Part shown: positions 8,664 to 15,593 of the stretch, piece by piece
Position numbering within the stretch: position 1 is the first letter of the stretch
Layout: each line of letters begins with the position of its first letter
Assembly (NCBI GenBank): GCA_964561165.1
Contig: CAZLOJ010000028.1
Span: forward strand, 1-15,593
Length of the DNA stretch: 15,593 nt
Direction: 5' to 3'
From: IMCC26077 sp964561165
GTDB taxonomy: Bacteria; Actinomycetota; Actinomycetes; Nanopelagicales; Nanopelagicaceae
Made by a program: the position numbers and the translations under genes
The notes under the pieces: model-generated
Seen by the model: only the letters and a program-made list of their open reading frames with translations
Database searches by the model: none
Told to the model about the DNA's origin: nothing

Positions 8664-10596
8664 TCCGGCGACGTATCGCCCAGAGAACATCCCGACCTCA
8701 CCGGGGGTCTACCGCTTCTTCGATGCAGCGAACAAGGTTATCTATGTAGGTAAGGCAAAGAACCTCCGCTCCCGACTTAGCAGTTACTTTCAATCAAATC
8801 TTGATGAGAAAGTTCGGACAATGGTCTGGGAGGCCAATCGTGTTGATTGGACGTTGGTAGGAAATGAGATTGAATCCCTGCAATTGGAGTTCACGTGGAT
8901 CCAACAGGAGAAACCAAAGTACAACGTTATCTTTCGAGATGATAAATCGTTTCCCTATTTAGCGGTAACGGTCAAAGATGAGGTGCCGCGAATATTTGTC
9001 ACCCGAACCTTGCGAAAAGATGGCGCGAAGTACTTCGGCCCATACCCGCACGCGTGGGCGCTTCGCGAACTCATGGAAATTCTGCAGAGCGCATTCCCGA
9101 TGCGCTCGTGCACCAATGGCGTATTTCAGAGAGCTGAACGGAGCCAGCGCGCATGTCTCTTGGGTTACATCGGAAAATGCGTTGCCCCATGCCTCTCTAA
9201 AGACTCGGGCGCGGTGATGAACCACAAACAAGTCGTGCAATCGTTGATTGGGTTCATGAATTCTGATCCTGCGAAGTTTATTGAAGAGTTGCGAACTAAG
9301 ATGGAGGCATCATCAGCACAAGAAGATTTCGAGAGCGCTGCAAGGTATCGCGATCAGATTGACGCGCTCGAGAAAGTAGCAACAAGCAACTCAGTCGCAC
9401 TTCCCGTCGATAGTAATCTCGACCTTTTTGCGAGCGTATGGGATGAGATGGGTGGGAAAGGCGCTGTTACTCAATTTCAAGTTCGCTCTGGTCGAGTTAC
9501 CAGCGCGCAATCGTGGATAGTGGAATCGGGTGTAGAGGTTGCTCAATCCGAACACCTAGAGCAGTTACTTGCCTCGAAATACCTCTCGAGCGACGGCGCG
9601 GACATACCTGCCGAAATTCTTCTCAATCAAGAGCTCCCTGCCGATAGCGCACTTGAAGAGTTGCTGGCCAAGAAGAAAGGCGCAAATGTTGAGATCCGAG
9701 TACCCCAACGCGGGGATAAGCGAGATCTCCTCGATTCTGTTGTAAGAAATTCGCACGATGCGCTATTCCGTCATCTAGCTAAACGCTCACAAGATCTCAC
9801 CACTCGCAATCAAGCGCTCGCAGAGATTCAACGGGCGTTGGGGATGGAGCAACCGCCGCTGCGGATTGAGTGTTTTGACATTGCGAATATGCAGGGGAGT
9901 CAGATTGTCGCTTCAATGGTCGTCTTTGAAGATGGCGTAGCAAAGAAATCGGATTATCGCCGCTTTAGTATTCAAAGCGATACAGGCAAGCCAAATGATG
10001 TTGCCTCGATGCGCCAAGCTCTCTCTCGCAGGCTAGCTCGCCTCGACGAGGAAGTTATTGATGAAGAAGAAGTTGATCGCTCTAAAGTTAAGTTTGCCTA
10101 TCCACCCCAATTGATTATCGTCGACGGCGGTAAACCTCAAGTGAATGCAGCAGCCGAAGTTCTAGAGGGTCGGGATATCTTCCTCTGTGGCCTGGCAAAG
10201 CGTTTCGAGGAGATCTGGTTGCCATACGCTAAAGAACCCATTGTTTTACCGCGAAATAGCGAGGCGCTTTACCTTTTTCAACGCATACGAGACGAAGCGC
10301 ACAGGTTTGCTAACACTTATCATCGTAGTAAGCGATCAAAAGAGGGGCTGGCATCTCTCCTGGAAGATATCAATGGTCTTGGTGCCATTCGACGGAAAAC
10401 TCTTATTGATCACTTTGGCTCTGTTGCAAAGATTCGTGGCGCCCGACCTGAGGAGATTGCCGCGTTACCAGGGATGGGGCGGAAGATTGCCGAACACATA
10501 CTGTCATCGCTAAGGGAGAATTCGGGCACGCTTACGGGGGTAGATACCGAAACTGGCGAGGTTCTTGACAGCAGTGAAAGGCTAGAGTCGAGTTGA
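8656..10596 (+). CDS. uvrC: excinuclease ABC subunit C
   Basis: UvrC makes both incisions flanking the lesion. I choose GTG at 8656 because it gives 'MANPATYRPENIPTSPGVYRF', matching actinobacterial UvrC N-termini; the frame stays open further upstream inside uvrA, but that sequence has no homology. The product has 646 residues. The GIY-YIG nuclease (about 12-95) has Tyr19, Tyr30, Arg38 and Glu78. Four cysteines, C152, C167, C175 and C179, match the iron-sulfur ligands of E. coli UvrC. A UVR motif follows at about 213-245, then the RNase H-like nuclease with D408, D490 and H549, and tandem HhH motifs from about 575 to 615. The sequence after D408 reads 'IANMQG' instead of the common 'ISHTQG'. 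It overlaps the uvrA 3' end by 8 bases, with only a weak GGCGG Shine-Dalgarno. Confidence 0.96.
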   Translation: MANPATYRPENIPTSPGVYRFFDAANKVIYVGKAKNLRSRLSSYFQSNLDEKVRTMVWEANRVDWTLVGNEIESLQLEFTWIQQEKPKYNVIFRDDKSFPYLAVTVKDEVPRIFVTRTLRKDGAKYFGPYPHAWALRELMEILQSAFPMRSCTNGVFQRAERSQRACLLGYIGKCVAPCLSKDSGAVMNHKQVVQSLIGFMNSDPAKFIEELRTKMEASSAQEDFESAARYRDQIDALEKVATSNSVALPVDSNLDLFASVWDEMGGKGAVTQFQVRSGRVTSAQSWIVESGVEVAQSEHLEQLLASKYLSSDGADIPAEILLNQELPADSALEELLAKKKGANVEIRVPQRGDKRDLLDSVVRNSHDALFRHLAKRSQDLTTRNQALAEIQRALGMEQPPLRIECFDIANMQGSQIVASMVVFEDGVAKKSDYRRFSIQSDTGKPNDVASMRQALSRRLARLDEEVIDEEEVDRSKVKFAYPPQLIIVDGGKPQVNAAAEVLEGRDIFLCGLAKRFEEIWLPYAKEPIVLPRNSEALYLFQRIRDEAHRFANTYHRSKRSKEGLASLLEDINGLGAIRRKTLIDHFGSVAKIRGARPEEIAALPGMGRKIAEHILSSLRENSGTLTGVDTETGEVLDSSERLESS

Positions 10597-10604
10597 TTGA
10601 GGCA

Positions 10605-10611
10605 AGAGGGG
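10605..10611 (+). promoter_or_regulatory. ribosome binding site of rapZ
   Basis: AGAGGGG lies ten bases before the GTG at 10622, in the 25-base uvrC-rapZ spacer. It supports this GTG, since the neighbouring upstream GTG at 10614 is out of frame. Confidence 0.45.
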
Positions 10612-10621
10612 TTGTGAAGCC

Positions 10622-11464
10622 GTGGATGTTGTGATTGTGACTGGCATGAGCGGGGCCGGACGCTCCACCGCTGCTCATGTCCTTGAAGATCACCACTGGT
10701 ATGTCGTGGATAACTTGCCTGCCTCCATGCTCTTTCCGCTCGTTGATGAGTTAAGAAGTGAACGAGAAAAAGTGGCAGTTGTGATTGATGTTCGTAGTAA
10801 AGAATTTTCCACGGAACTCACAACTGGTGTTGCTGCCTTGAGAGCTAACGGAGACGATGTTCGAATTCTCTTCTTAGATTCTCATGATGAAGTTCTGGTC
10901 CGTCGCTATGAAGGAACGCGCCGACCGCATCCCCTTCAAGGGGATGATCGAATTGTCGATGGAATTGCGCGAGAACGAGATCTCCTACGAAACCTCCGCG
11001 CTGATGCTGAGATAGTCATAGATTCCTCAGCTCTTAACGTCCATCAATTGGCGCTGAAGATCGATCAGACATTCTCCAGCGAAAACGAACGGGCGCTGCA
11101 CTTGTCGCTGCTCTCCTTCGGTTATAAATATGGCATTCCTTATGATGCAGATTTCATTCTGGATTGCAGGTTCATACCTAATCCGCACTGGATTCCGGCA
11201 TTGCAACCGATGAGTGGAAGAGAAAAGCCCGTCTCTGATGCCGTGCTCTCTCATCCAGCAACTGAGGAGTTCATCTCCGGTTTCATCTCACTTTTCAATT
11301 CTGTCAGCGCTGGCTTCTTGCGCGAAGGTAAGCGGTATATCACCGTTGCATTTGGCTGCACAGGTGGCAGACATAGAAGTGTCGCAGTCGCACACGAAGT
11401 TGCTGAACGATGTAAAGCGATGGGGCTCGATGTTCATCTACAACATCGGGATGTTGATCGATGA
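10622..11464 (+). CDS. rapZ: RNase adapter RapZ / nucleotide-binding protein (YvcJ family)
   Basis: In E. coli RapZ senses glucosamine-6-phosphate and steers a small RNA to RNase E, controlling amino-sugar synthesis; in actinobacteria its role is less clear. The 280-residue product has an N-terminal P-loop domain ('TGMSGAGRST', residues 7-16), a Walker B-like strand 'VVIDVR', a conserved 'HPLQGDDRIVDGIARERD' segment, and the C-terminal ligand/RNA-binding domain with 'FGYKYG', 'CRFIPNPHW' and 'GCTGGRHRSV' (245-254). The Walker A lysine is replaced by Arg14, as I recall for mycobacterial and Streptomyces homologues. The start is GTG at 10622. The stop overlaps the yvcK ATG by 4 bases, as expected for the rapZ-yvcK-whiA cluster. 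Family assignment is secure; the regulatory role here is inferred. Confidence 0.94.
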   Translation: MDVVIVTGMSGAGRSTAAHVLEDHHWYVVDNLPASMLFPLVDELRSEREKVAVVIDVRSKEFSTELTTGVAALRANGDDVRILFLDSHDEVLVRRYEGTRRPHPLQGDDRIVDGIARERDLLRNLRADAEIVIDSSALNVHQLALKIDQTFSSENERALHLSLLSFGYKYGIPYDADFILDCRFIPNPHWIPALQPMSGREKPVSDAVLSHPATEEFISGFISLFNSVSAGFLREGKRYITVAFGCTGGRHRSVAVAHEVAERCKAMGLDVHLQHRDVDR

Positions 11465-12402
11465 GTAGCGCTCATCAAATTCCCGTCGTTGCCATGGGAG
11501 GTGGCCATGGGTTAGCTGCCACACTTACCGCGCTTCGTGAAATAACAACTGACATCACCGCTCTTGTGACTGTTGCTGATAATGGGGGTTCAAGTGGCAG
11601 ACTTCGCGAAGAGTTTGGCGTCATGCCTCCTGGAGATCTTCGAATGGCGCTCACGGCGCTCTGCTCAGATGACGAGTGGGGTAGAGGGTGGGCAAAGGTG
11701 TTGCAACATCGTTTCTCGAGTGATGGCGAACTCAACGGACATAATGTTGGCAATCTCTTGCTGACTGCGCTCTGGGAAATCTATGACGATCCAGTAGATG
11801 GATTAAGACGTGTAGGTCAATTGCTTCGAGTCGTTGGCAGAGTCTTGCCAATGTCCTCAATTCCGCTCGAGATTCAAGCGCGGGTACGTTCTCGTAGCGA
11901 TGGAAGTATTTCTATCGTTCGCGGACAGAGTGAAGTTGCGTTAGCGCGCGGAGTCATTGAAAACGTGGAGTTAATTCCCGAGAACCCGCCAACCCATCCA
12001 GAGGCGCTCTCTGCTATCGAGCGAGCCGAGTGGATAACTCTCGGGCCAGGTTCGTGGTTTTCAAGCGTTTTGCCACATGTTCTTCTGCCGCAAACGCGGG
12101 CAGCCCTTGCGCGGACCAGCGCCCGGAAAATACTTCTCCTCAACCTAGTTGCGCCCCACCCTGGTGATGAGGCGGCAGACCTGGCCGCTGCTGGTCGCTT
12201 GGCTTTCCTCCACGATCATGGCCCTGATGTCCCGATTGATGTGGTCCTTGCCGACCCGAGTATTCTCTCGAAAGAATTAGAAGAGTATGTCGTGTCATTG
12301 GGAGCAAAACTTGAGGTACGTGACTTAGCCCACGGCCCAACCAGCGACCAACACGACCCAAAAAAGGTAGTTTCCGCTTTACGGCACATTATGTCGAGCT
12401 AG
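11461..12402 (+). CDS. yvcK: YvcK/CuvA family protein (CofD-like, UDP-sugar-binding)
   Basis: Members of this family bind UDP-sugars such as UDP-GlcNAc and are needed for normal cell shape and growth on gluconeogenic carbon in Bacillus; the mycobacterial homologue CuvA acts at the growing pole. The 313-residue product has the Rossmann-like 'GGGHG' at 13-17, 'ADNGGSSGRLR' at 39-49, 'PPGDLR' at 56-61, 'GHNVGN' at 93-98 and 'LGPGSWFSSV' at 194-203, all hallmarks of the CofD/YvcK fold. There is no signal peptide or membrane segment. It is not expected to be the F420-pathway CofD, because its neighbours are rapZ and whiA and its length and motifs follow YvcK. The ATG at 11461 overlaps the rapZ stop (ATGA), so translation is probably coupled. 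No enzymatic activity is established for the family. Confidence 0.93.
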   Translation: MSSAHQIPVVAMGGGHGLAATLTALREITTDITALVTVADNGGSSGRLREEFGVMPPGDLRMALTALCSDDEWGRGWAKVLQHRFSSDGELNGHNVGNLLLTALWEIYDDPVDGLRRVGQLLRVVGRVLPMSSIPLEIQARVRSRSDGSISIVRGQSEVALARGVIENVELIPENPPTHPEALSAIERAEWITLGPGSWFSSVLPHVLLPQTRAALARTSARKILLLNLVAPHPGDEAADLAAAGRLAFLHDHGPDVPIDVVLADPSILSKELEEYVVSLGAKLEVRDLAHGPTSDQHDPKKVVSALRHIMSS

Positions 12403-12429
12403 CGGACTCAACGAGAGAAAGAATCGACT

Positions 12430-13407
12430 ATGGCAATGACAGCGACTGTGAAGGATGAGTTAAGTCGCCTTGCCATCTCCAAACCTTGTTGTCGTAAAGC
12501 CGAGGTATCTGCGCTACTGAGGTTCGCCGGTGGCTTGCATGTTATGGCTGGCAAAGTCGTCGTTGAAGTTGAATTAGATACGGCACAGACGGCGCGACGA
12601 TTACTCAAGGAGATTTCCGAGGTATACGGCCACACCAGTGATCTGAGCATTCTGACTCCTGGCGGTTTACGCAAAGGCAGTCGATATGTATTGCGTGTAG
12701 CAGAAACCGGAGAAGCGCTGGCTCGTCAGACCGGCTTGATTGACGCTAATGGTCGACCAGTTCGTGGTTTACCGCCACAAATTGTCTCCGCTGCAAAATG
12801 CGATGCTGAATCTGCATGGCGTGGCGCATTCTTGGCCCACGGATCACTAACCGAACCAGGTCGTTCGTCGGCGCTTGAAATCACTGCACCAGGGCCGGAA
12901 GCTGCGCTAGCGCTTGTCGGTTCGGCGCGACGATTGGGAATTACTGCAAAGGCGCGCGAAGTTCGTGGCGTTGATCGCGTAGTGGTTCGTGATGGTGATG
13001 CAATCGGAGCGTTGCTCACCTTGATGGGTGCTACCGACAGTTTTCTTGCCTGGGAAGAGCGTCGGATGCGTCGCGAAGTGCGCGCCACTGCAAATCGTCT
13101 GGCAAATTTCGATGATGCGAATCTACGCCGCTCTGCACGCGCTGCTGTGGCTGCATCTGCGCGTGTGCAACGCGCAATCGAGATTCTTGGCGCCGAAATT
13201 CCCGATCACCTCTTGGAGGCAGGACGCCTTCGCATCGAGCATGGGCAGGCAAGTCTTGAAGAGTTGGGTTCACTCGCAGTGCCGCCTATGACTAAAGATG
13301 CTATCGCTGGTCGGATTCGAAGACTGCTTGCGATGGCTGATAAGCGTGCGGCTGAAATGGGAATACCAGATACCGAGTCTGGCATCAGCCCGGATTTATT
13401 GACCTGA
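12430..13407 (+). CDS. whiA: DNA-binding protein WhiA
   Basis: WhiA is a DNA-binding protein with an N-terminal domain of LAGLIDADG homing-endonuclease fold and a C-terminal helix-turn-helix. In Streptomyces it works with WhiB to switch on sporulation and division genes; in non-sporulating Gram-positives it affects cell division and chromosome segregation. The 325-residue product shows 'RKAEVSALLRFAGGLHV' (22-38), 'AWRGAFLAHGSLTEPGRSSALE' region (129-150), 'AREVRGVDRVVVRDGDAIG' (175-193), the highly conserved 'RATANRLANFDDANLRRS' (218-235), and the HTH region 'MTKDAIAGRIRRLLAMADK' (287-305). The ATG at 12430 gives 'MAMTATVKDELSRL', matching actinobacterial starts; ATG 12436 is an alternative. 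It lies 27 bases after yvcK and is the last gene before the assembly gap. Its presence in an apparently small genome points to a division role. Confidence 0.97.
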   Translation: MAMTATVKDELSRLAISKPCCRKAEVSALLRFAGGLHVMAGKVVVEVELDTAQTARRLLKEISEVYGHTSDLSILTPGGLRKGSRYVLRVAETGEALARQTGLIDANGRPVRGLPPQIVSAAKCDAESAWRGAFLAHGSLTEPGRSSALEITAPGPEAALALVGSARRLGITAKAREVRGVDRVVVRDGDAIGALLTLMGATDSFLAWEERRMRREVRATANRLANFDDANLRRSARAAVAASARVQRAIEILGAEIPDHLLEAGRLRIEHGQASLEELGSLAVPPMTKDAIAGRIRRLLAMADKRAAEMGIPDTESGISPDLLT

Positions 13408-13438
13408 ATTAGCGTCTAAGACTGAGATAAGAAGAAAC

Positions 13439-13454
13439 GAACAGAACAGAACAG
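13439..13454 (+). repeat. (GAACA)3 short tandem repeat at contig edge
   Basis: GAACAGAACAGAACAG is three perfect copies of GAACA plus a G, in a purine-rich stretch 32 bases after the whiA stop. It runs directly into the Ns, so the true copy number is unknown and the repeat may extend into the gap. Confidence 0.85.
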
Positions 13455-13554
13455 NNNNNNNNNNNNNNNNNNNNNNNNNNNNNNNNNNNNNNNNNNNNNN
13501 NNNNNNNNNNNNNNNNNNNNNNNNNNNNNNNNNNNNNNNNNNNNNNNNNNNNNN
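13455..13554. other. assembly gap of exactly 100 Ns
   Basis: There are exactly 100 Ns, the usual placeholder for a scaffold join of unknown length. The real sequence could be shorter or much longer. It conceals the gap promoter, ribosome binding site and first codons, and may hide further genes between whiA and gap. Confidence 0.98.
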
Positions 13555-13555
13555 T

Positions 13556-14572
13556 GGAAAAGCAATCAAAGTTGGCGTCAACGGATTCGGTCGCATTGGC
13601 CGCAACTTCTTCCGGGCGATTCTTGCCTCTGAAAGTGCTCGAGCAAATGTGGAGATCGTTGCTATCAATGACCTCACTGACACAGCCACTCTTGCGCACC
13701 TATTGAAATATGACTCAATCCTCGGACCAATTGGAAAATCAGTCTCACACACCGAAAATTCCATCACGGTGGATGGGAAGACGATAACCGTCTTTGCCGA
13801 ACGCGACCCAGCAGCTTTGCCCTGGAGCTCAGTCGGAGCAGAGATTGTCATCGAGTCAACAGGGATTTTCACCAAGGGCGAGCAAGCGAAAAAGCATCTC
13901 ACTGGTGGAGCGAAGAAAGTTATTATCAGTGCGCCGGCAACTGACGAAGATGTCACGATAGTGATGGGCGTCAATCACAATAAATATGACCCAGCGAAGC
14001 ACACAATAATCTCCAATGCTTCGTGCACGACTAATTGCTTGGCGCCGATGGCCAAAGTACTGCACGACACCTTTGGGATCGAGCGGGGCATGATGACAAC
14101 TATCCATGCCTACACAAATGACCAAGTGATTCTTGACTTCCCTCATAAAGATCTCCGTCGCGCACGAGCTGCAGCAACGTCAATCATTCCAAGCAGCACA
14201 GGAGCTGCTAAAGCAATCAGTCTTGTCCTGCCGGAGCTCAAAGGTAAGCTCGACGGGTATGCGATGCGAGTGCCAGTACCAGTGGGTTCGGTAACTGACC
14301 TAAGCGTCGAACTCTCGCGCGAGGTTTCAGCGGATGAAATAAACGCTGCACTCAAGGCAGCTGCAGAGGGCCCACTAAAGGGAATTCTCGAATACACCGA
14401 AGACCCGATTGTTTCTGCGGATATCGTGACGAACCCACACTCGTGCATCGTTGATAGTCAACTCACAAAGGTCATAGGTACGAGCGCAAAAGTGGTTGGC
14501 TGGTACGACAATGAATGGGGATATTCCAATCGATTGGTAGATCTCGTTACTTTTGTCGGACGTTCGCTGTAA
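13556..14572 (+). CDS. gap: glyceraldehyde-3-phosphate dehydrogenase, type I (first codons in assembly gap)
   Basis: GAPDH converts glyceraldehyde-3-phosphate, NAD+ and phosphate to 1,3-bisphosphoglycerate in the cytoplasm. The frame is readable from the gap edge: 'GKAIKVGVNGFGRIGRNFF', so only the start codon and perhaps one or two residues are lost; 338 residues are visible. The Rossmann 'GFGRIGR' and 'INDLTD' with its NAD-specifying Asp are present. The catalytic Cys sits in 'SNASCTTNCLAP' (codon 14024-14026), and the base His in 'IHAYTNDQ'. The phosphate-binding 'PSSTGAAKA', 'DFPHKDLRRARAAA' (NAD-type Pro) and 'YDNEWGYSNRLVDL' are also intact. In 'RVPVPVGSVTDL' the second variable position is Val where Thr or Asn is usual, a minor change. 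pgk follows 18 bases later. An ATG at 13649 is internal and not the start. Confidence 0.97.
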   Translation, partial: GKAIKVGVNGFGRIGRNFFRAILASESARANVEIVAINDLTDTATLAHLLKYDSILGPIGKSVSHTENSITVDGKTITVFAERDPAALPWSSVGAEIVIESTGIFTKGEQAKKHLTGGAKKVIISAPATDEDVTIVMGVNHNKYDPAKHTIISNASCTTNCLAPMAKVLHDTFGIERGMMTTIHAYTNDQVILDFPHKDLRRARAAATSIIPSSTGAAKAISLVLPELKGKLDGYAMRVPVPVGSVTDLSVELSREVSADEINAALKAAAEGPLKGILEYTEDPIVSADIVTNPHSCIVDSQLTKVIGTSAKVVGWYDNEWGYSNRLVDLVTFVGRSL

Positions 14573-14590
14573 AGATTCCGTTACCAAACT

Positions 14591-15593
14591 ATGCAGACTC
14601 TTGAGTCGATTGATTTCACCAACAAGCGGGTAATTCTGCGATGTGATCTGAACGTGCCGATTGCGAATGGACAGATTACTGATCCCGGGAGAATTGTCGC
14701 CTCACTTCCCACCATCGAATTAATTCGGAAGAAAGCAGCATCAATCGTCATCTTGGCACACTTAGGTAGGCCCAAGAGCGGTTTCACGGCGGAGCTCTCC
14801 CTTACTCCAGTAGCGAATCGACTCGGCGAATTACTTGGAGATGTCGTCTCGTGTGCAGCAGATATCGCAGAGGCAAAGAAACTGGCAGCAGCCCGTCCTG
14901 GAACTGTGGTCCTACTGGAGAACATTCGCTTTTACCCTGCTGAAACTAGTAAAGATGAGAACGAGCGGAGGACTTTTGCACGAGAGTTGGCAACTCTTGG
15001 CGAGGTGTATGTCGGCGATGGGTTTGGGGCGGTGCACAGAAAACACGCCTCGGTCTACGACCTTCCGCAACTTATGCCGCATTGCGTGGGCCGACTGATT
15101 TATGAAGAGATGCGAATTCTCAACACGCTTGCAACCGATCCCGATCGCCCATACGGAGTAATTCTTGGTGGCGCGAAAGTCTCCGACAAAATCGGGGTAA
15201 TCAGCAATCTCCTCGATCGAGTAGATATCTTGGCAATTGGCGGAGGAATGGTCTTCACCTTCCTTGCTGCACAGGGGCGCGAGATCGGCAACTCGTTGGT
15301 GGATCGTGAGCAGCTCCCACAAGTCAAAGAGTTAATAGAGAGAGCGCAGCAACGTGGCGTGAAGCTGCTTCTTCCAGAAGATGTAGTAGTTGCACCACAA
15401 TTTGCTGCAGATTCTCCCGCAACCGTGGTGTCGGCAGAGCAGATCCCAGCCGATCAGATTGGCCTTGATATCGGCCCAAAGAGCGCCGCTCGTTATGCTA
15501 AAGAGCTAGAAGATTGTCGAACAGTCTTCTGGAATGGACCGATGGGGGTATTCGAGTTCCCAGCTTTTGCCAATGGCACTCGAGTGATTGCTC
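14591..15593 (+). CDS. pgk: phosphoglycerate kinase (3' end outside window)
   Basis: PGK transfers the acyl phosphate of 1,3-bisphosphoglycerate to ADP, using the product of the adjacent gap gene. Reading from ATG 14591, the frame is open to the window end with no stop, giving 334 residues; about 60 are missing compared with the usual ~395-400. Visible motifs are 'RCDLNVP' (17-23, usually RVDxNVP), 'HLGRP' (57-61), 'ENIRFYPAE' (110-118), 'GDGFGAVHRKHASVYD' (142-157), the nucleotide-binding 'GGAKVSDK' (193-200), 'GLDIGP' (291-296) and 'WNGPMGVFE' (314-322). The glycine-rich C-terminal ATP loop lies beyond the window. No clear Shine-Dalgarno precedes it in the 18-base spacer, so it is probably translated together with gap. 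tpiA would be expected next by actinobacterial gene order. Confidence 0.96.
   Translation, partial: MQTLESIDFTNKRVILRCDLNVPIANGQITDPGRIVASLPTIELIRKKAASIVILAHLGRPKSGFTAELSLTPVANRLGELLGDVVSCAADIAEAKKLAAARPGTVVLLENIRFYPAETSKDENERRTFARELATLGEVYVGDGFGAVHRKHASVYDLPQLMPHCVGRLIYEEMRILNTLATDPDRPYGVILGGAKVSDKIGVISNLLDRVDILAIGGGMVFTFLAAQGREIGNSLVDREQLPQVKELIERAQQRGVKLLLPEDVVVAPQFAADSPATVVSAEQIPADQIGLDIGPKSAARYAKELEDCRTVFWNGPMGVFEFPAFANGTRVIA

Noticed and set aside
10565..10570. Perfect TTGACA as a -35 for a rapZ promoter
   Set aside because: No TAnnnT element sits 16-19 bases downstream; the nearest, TAGAGT at 10583, is only 12 bases away. The hexamer lies within uvrC codons.
12852..12867. CGAAC-N6-GTTCG palindrome resembling a LexA box
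   Set aside because: The actinobacterial LexA site needs four central bases, not six, and this lies inside the conserved 'LTEPGRSSAL' coding stretch of whiA.
13649..13651. ATG as the start of gap
   Set aside because: It falls in the middle of the Rossmann fold; the readable upstream sequence encodes the essential 'GFGRIGR' motif.

Overview
This window reads as a compact, all-plus-strand housekeeping block from an actinobacterium. Protein evidence for Actinobacteria is strong: WhiA, a RapZ whose Walker A Lys is Arg, a four-domain S1 protein, DNA polymerase I with a worn-out proofreading domain and Tyr in the O-helix, and the gene order itself. GC is roughly 50% by eye, far below Streptomyces or Mycobacterium. 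Spacing inside the rpsA-to-whiA run is at most 38 bases, and several genes overlap. Together this suggests a small-genome, lower-GC actinobacterium such as the freshwater acI/Nanopelagicales group. That placement is an inference, not a proof.

Layout: positions 1-1638 hold the 3' part of polA (5' end outside the window). Positions 1639-1775 are the only substantial sequenced intergenic region, with a candidate promoter and an imperfect stem-loop ahead of a TTG-started rpsA. Then follow coaE, uvrB, uvrA and uvrC (4- and 8-base overlaps between the uvr genes), rapZ and yvcK (4-base overlap), and whiA. After whiA, a short tandem repeat runs into exactly 100 Ns (13455-13554), a conventional unknown-length gap. 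On the other side are gap (missing only its first codons) and pgk (cut at the window end).

Functionally there are three themes. polA with uvrB-uvrA-uvrC covers damage recognition, incision and repair synthesis of nucleotide excision repair. rpsA and coaE serve translation and coenzyme A synthesis. rapZ-yvcK-whiA is the conserved Gram-positive trio linked to amino-sugar/cell-envelope control and cell division, here lying just before the lower-glycolysis genes gap-pgk. The order matches the Streptomyces polA-to-pgk region with intervening genes removed.

I found no mobile element, CRISPR array, tRNA, rRNA, toxin-antitoxin or defence system, and no convincing new system. The points most worth a second look are the assembly gap, the compacted uvrBAC arrangement, residue-level features of PolA and RapZ, the short S1 tail and the rpsA leader.
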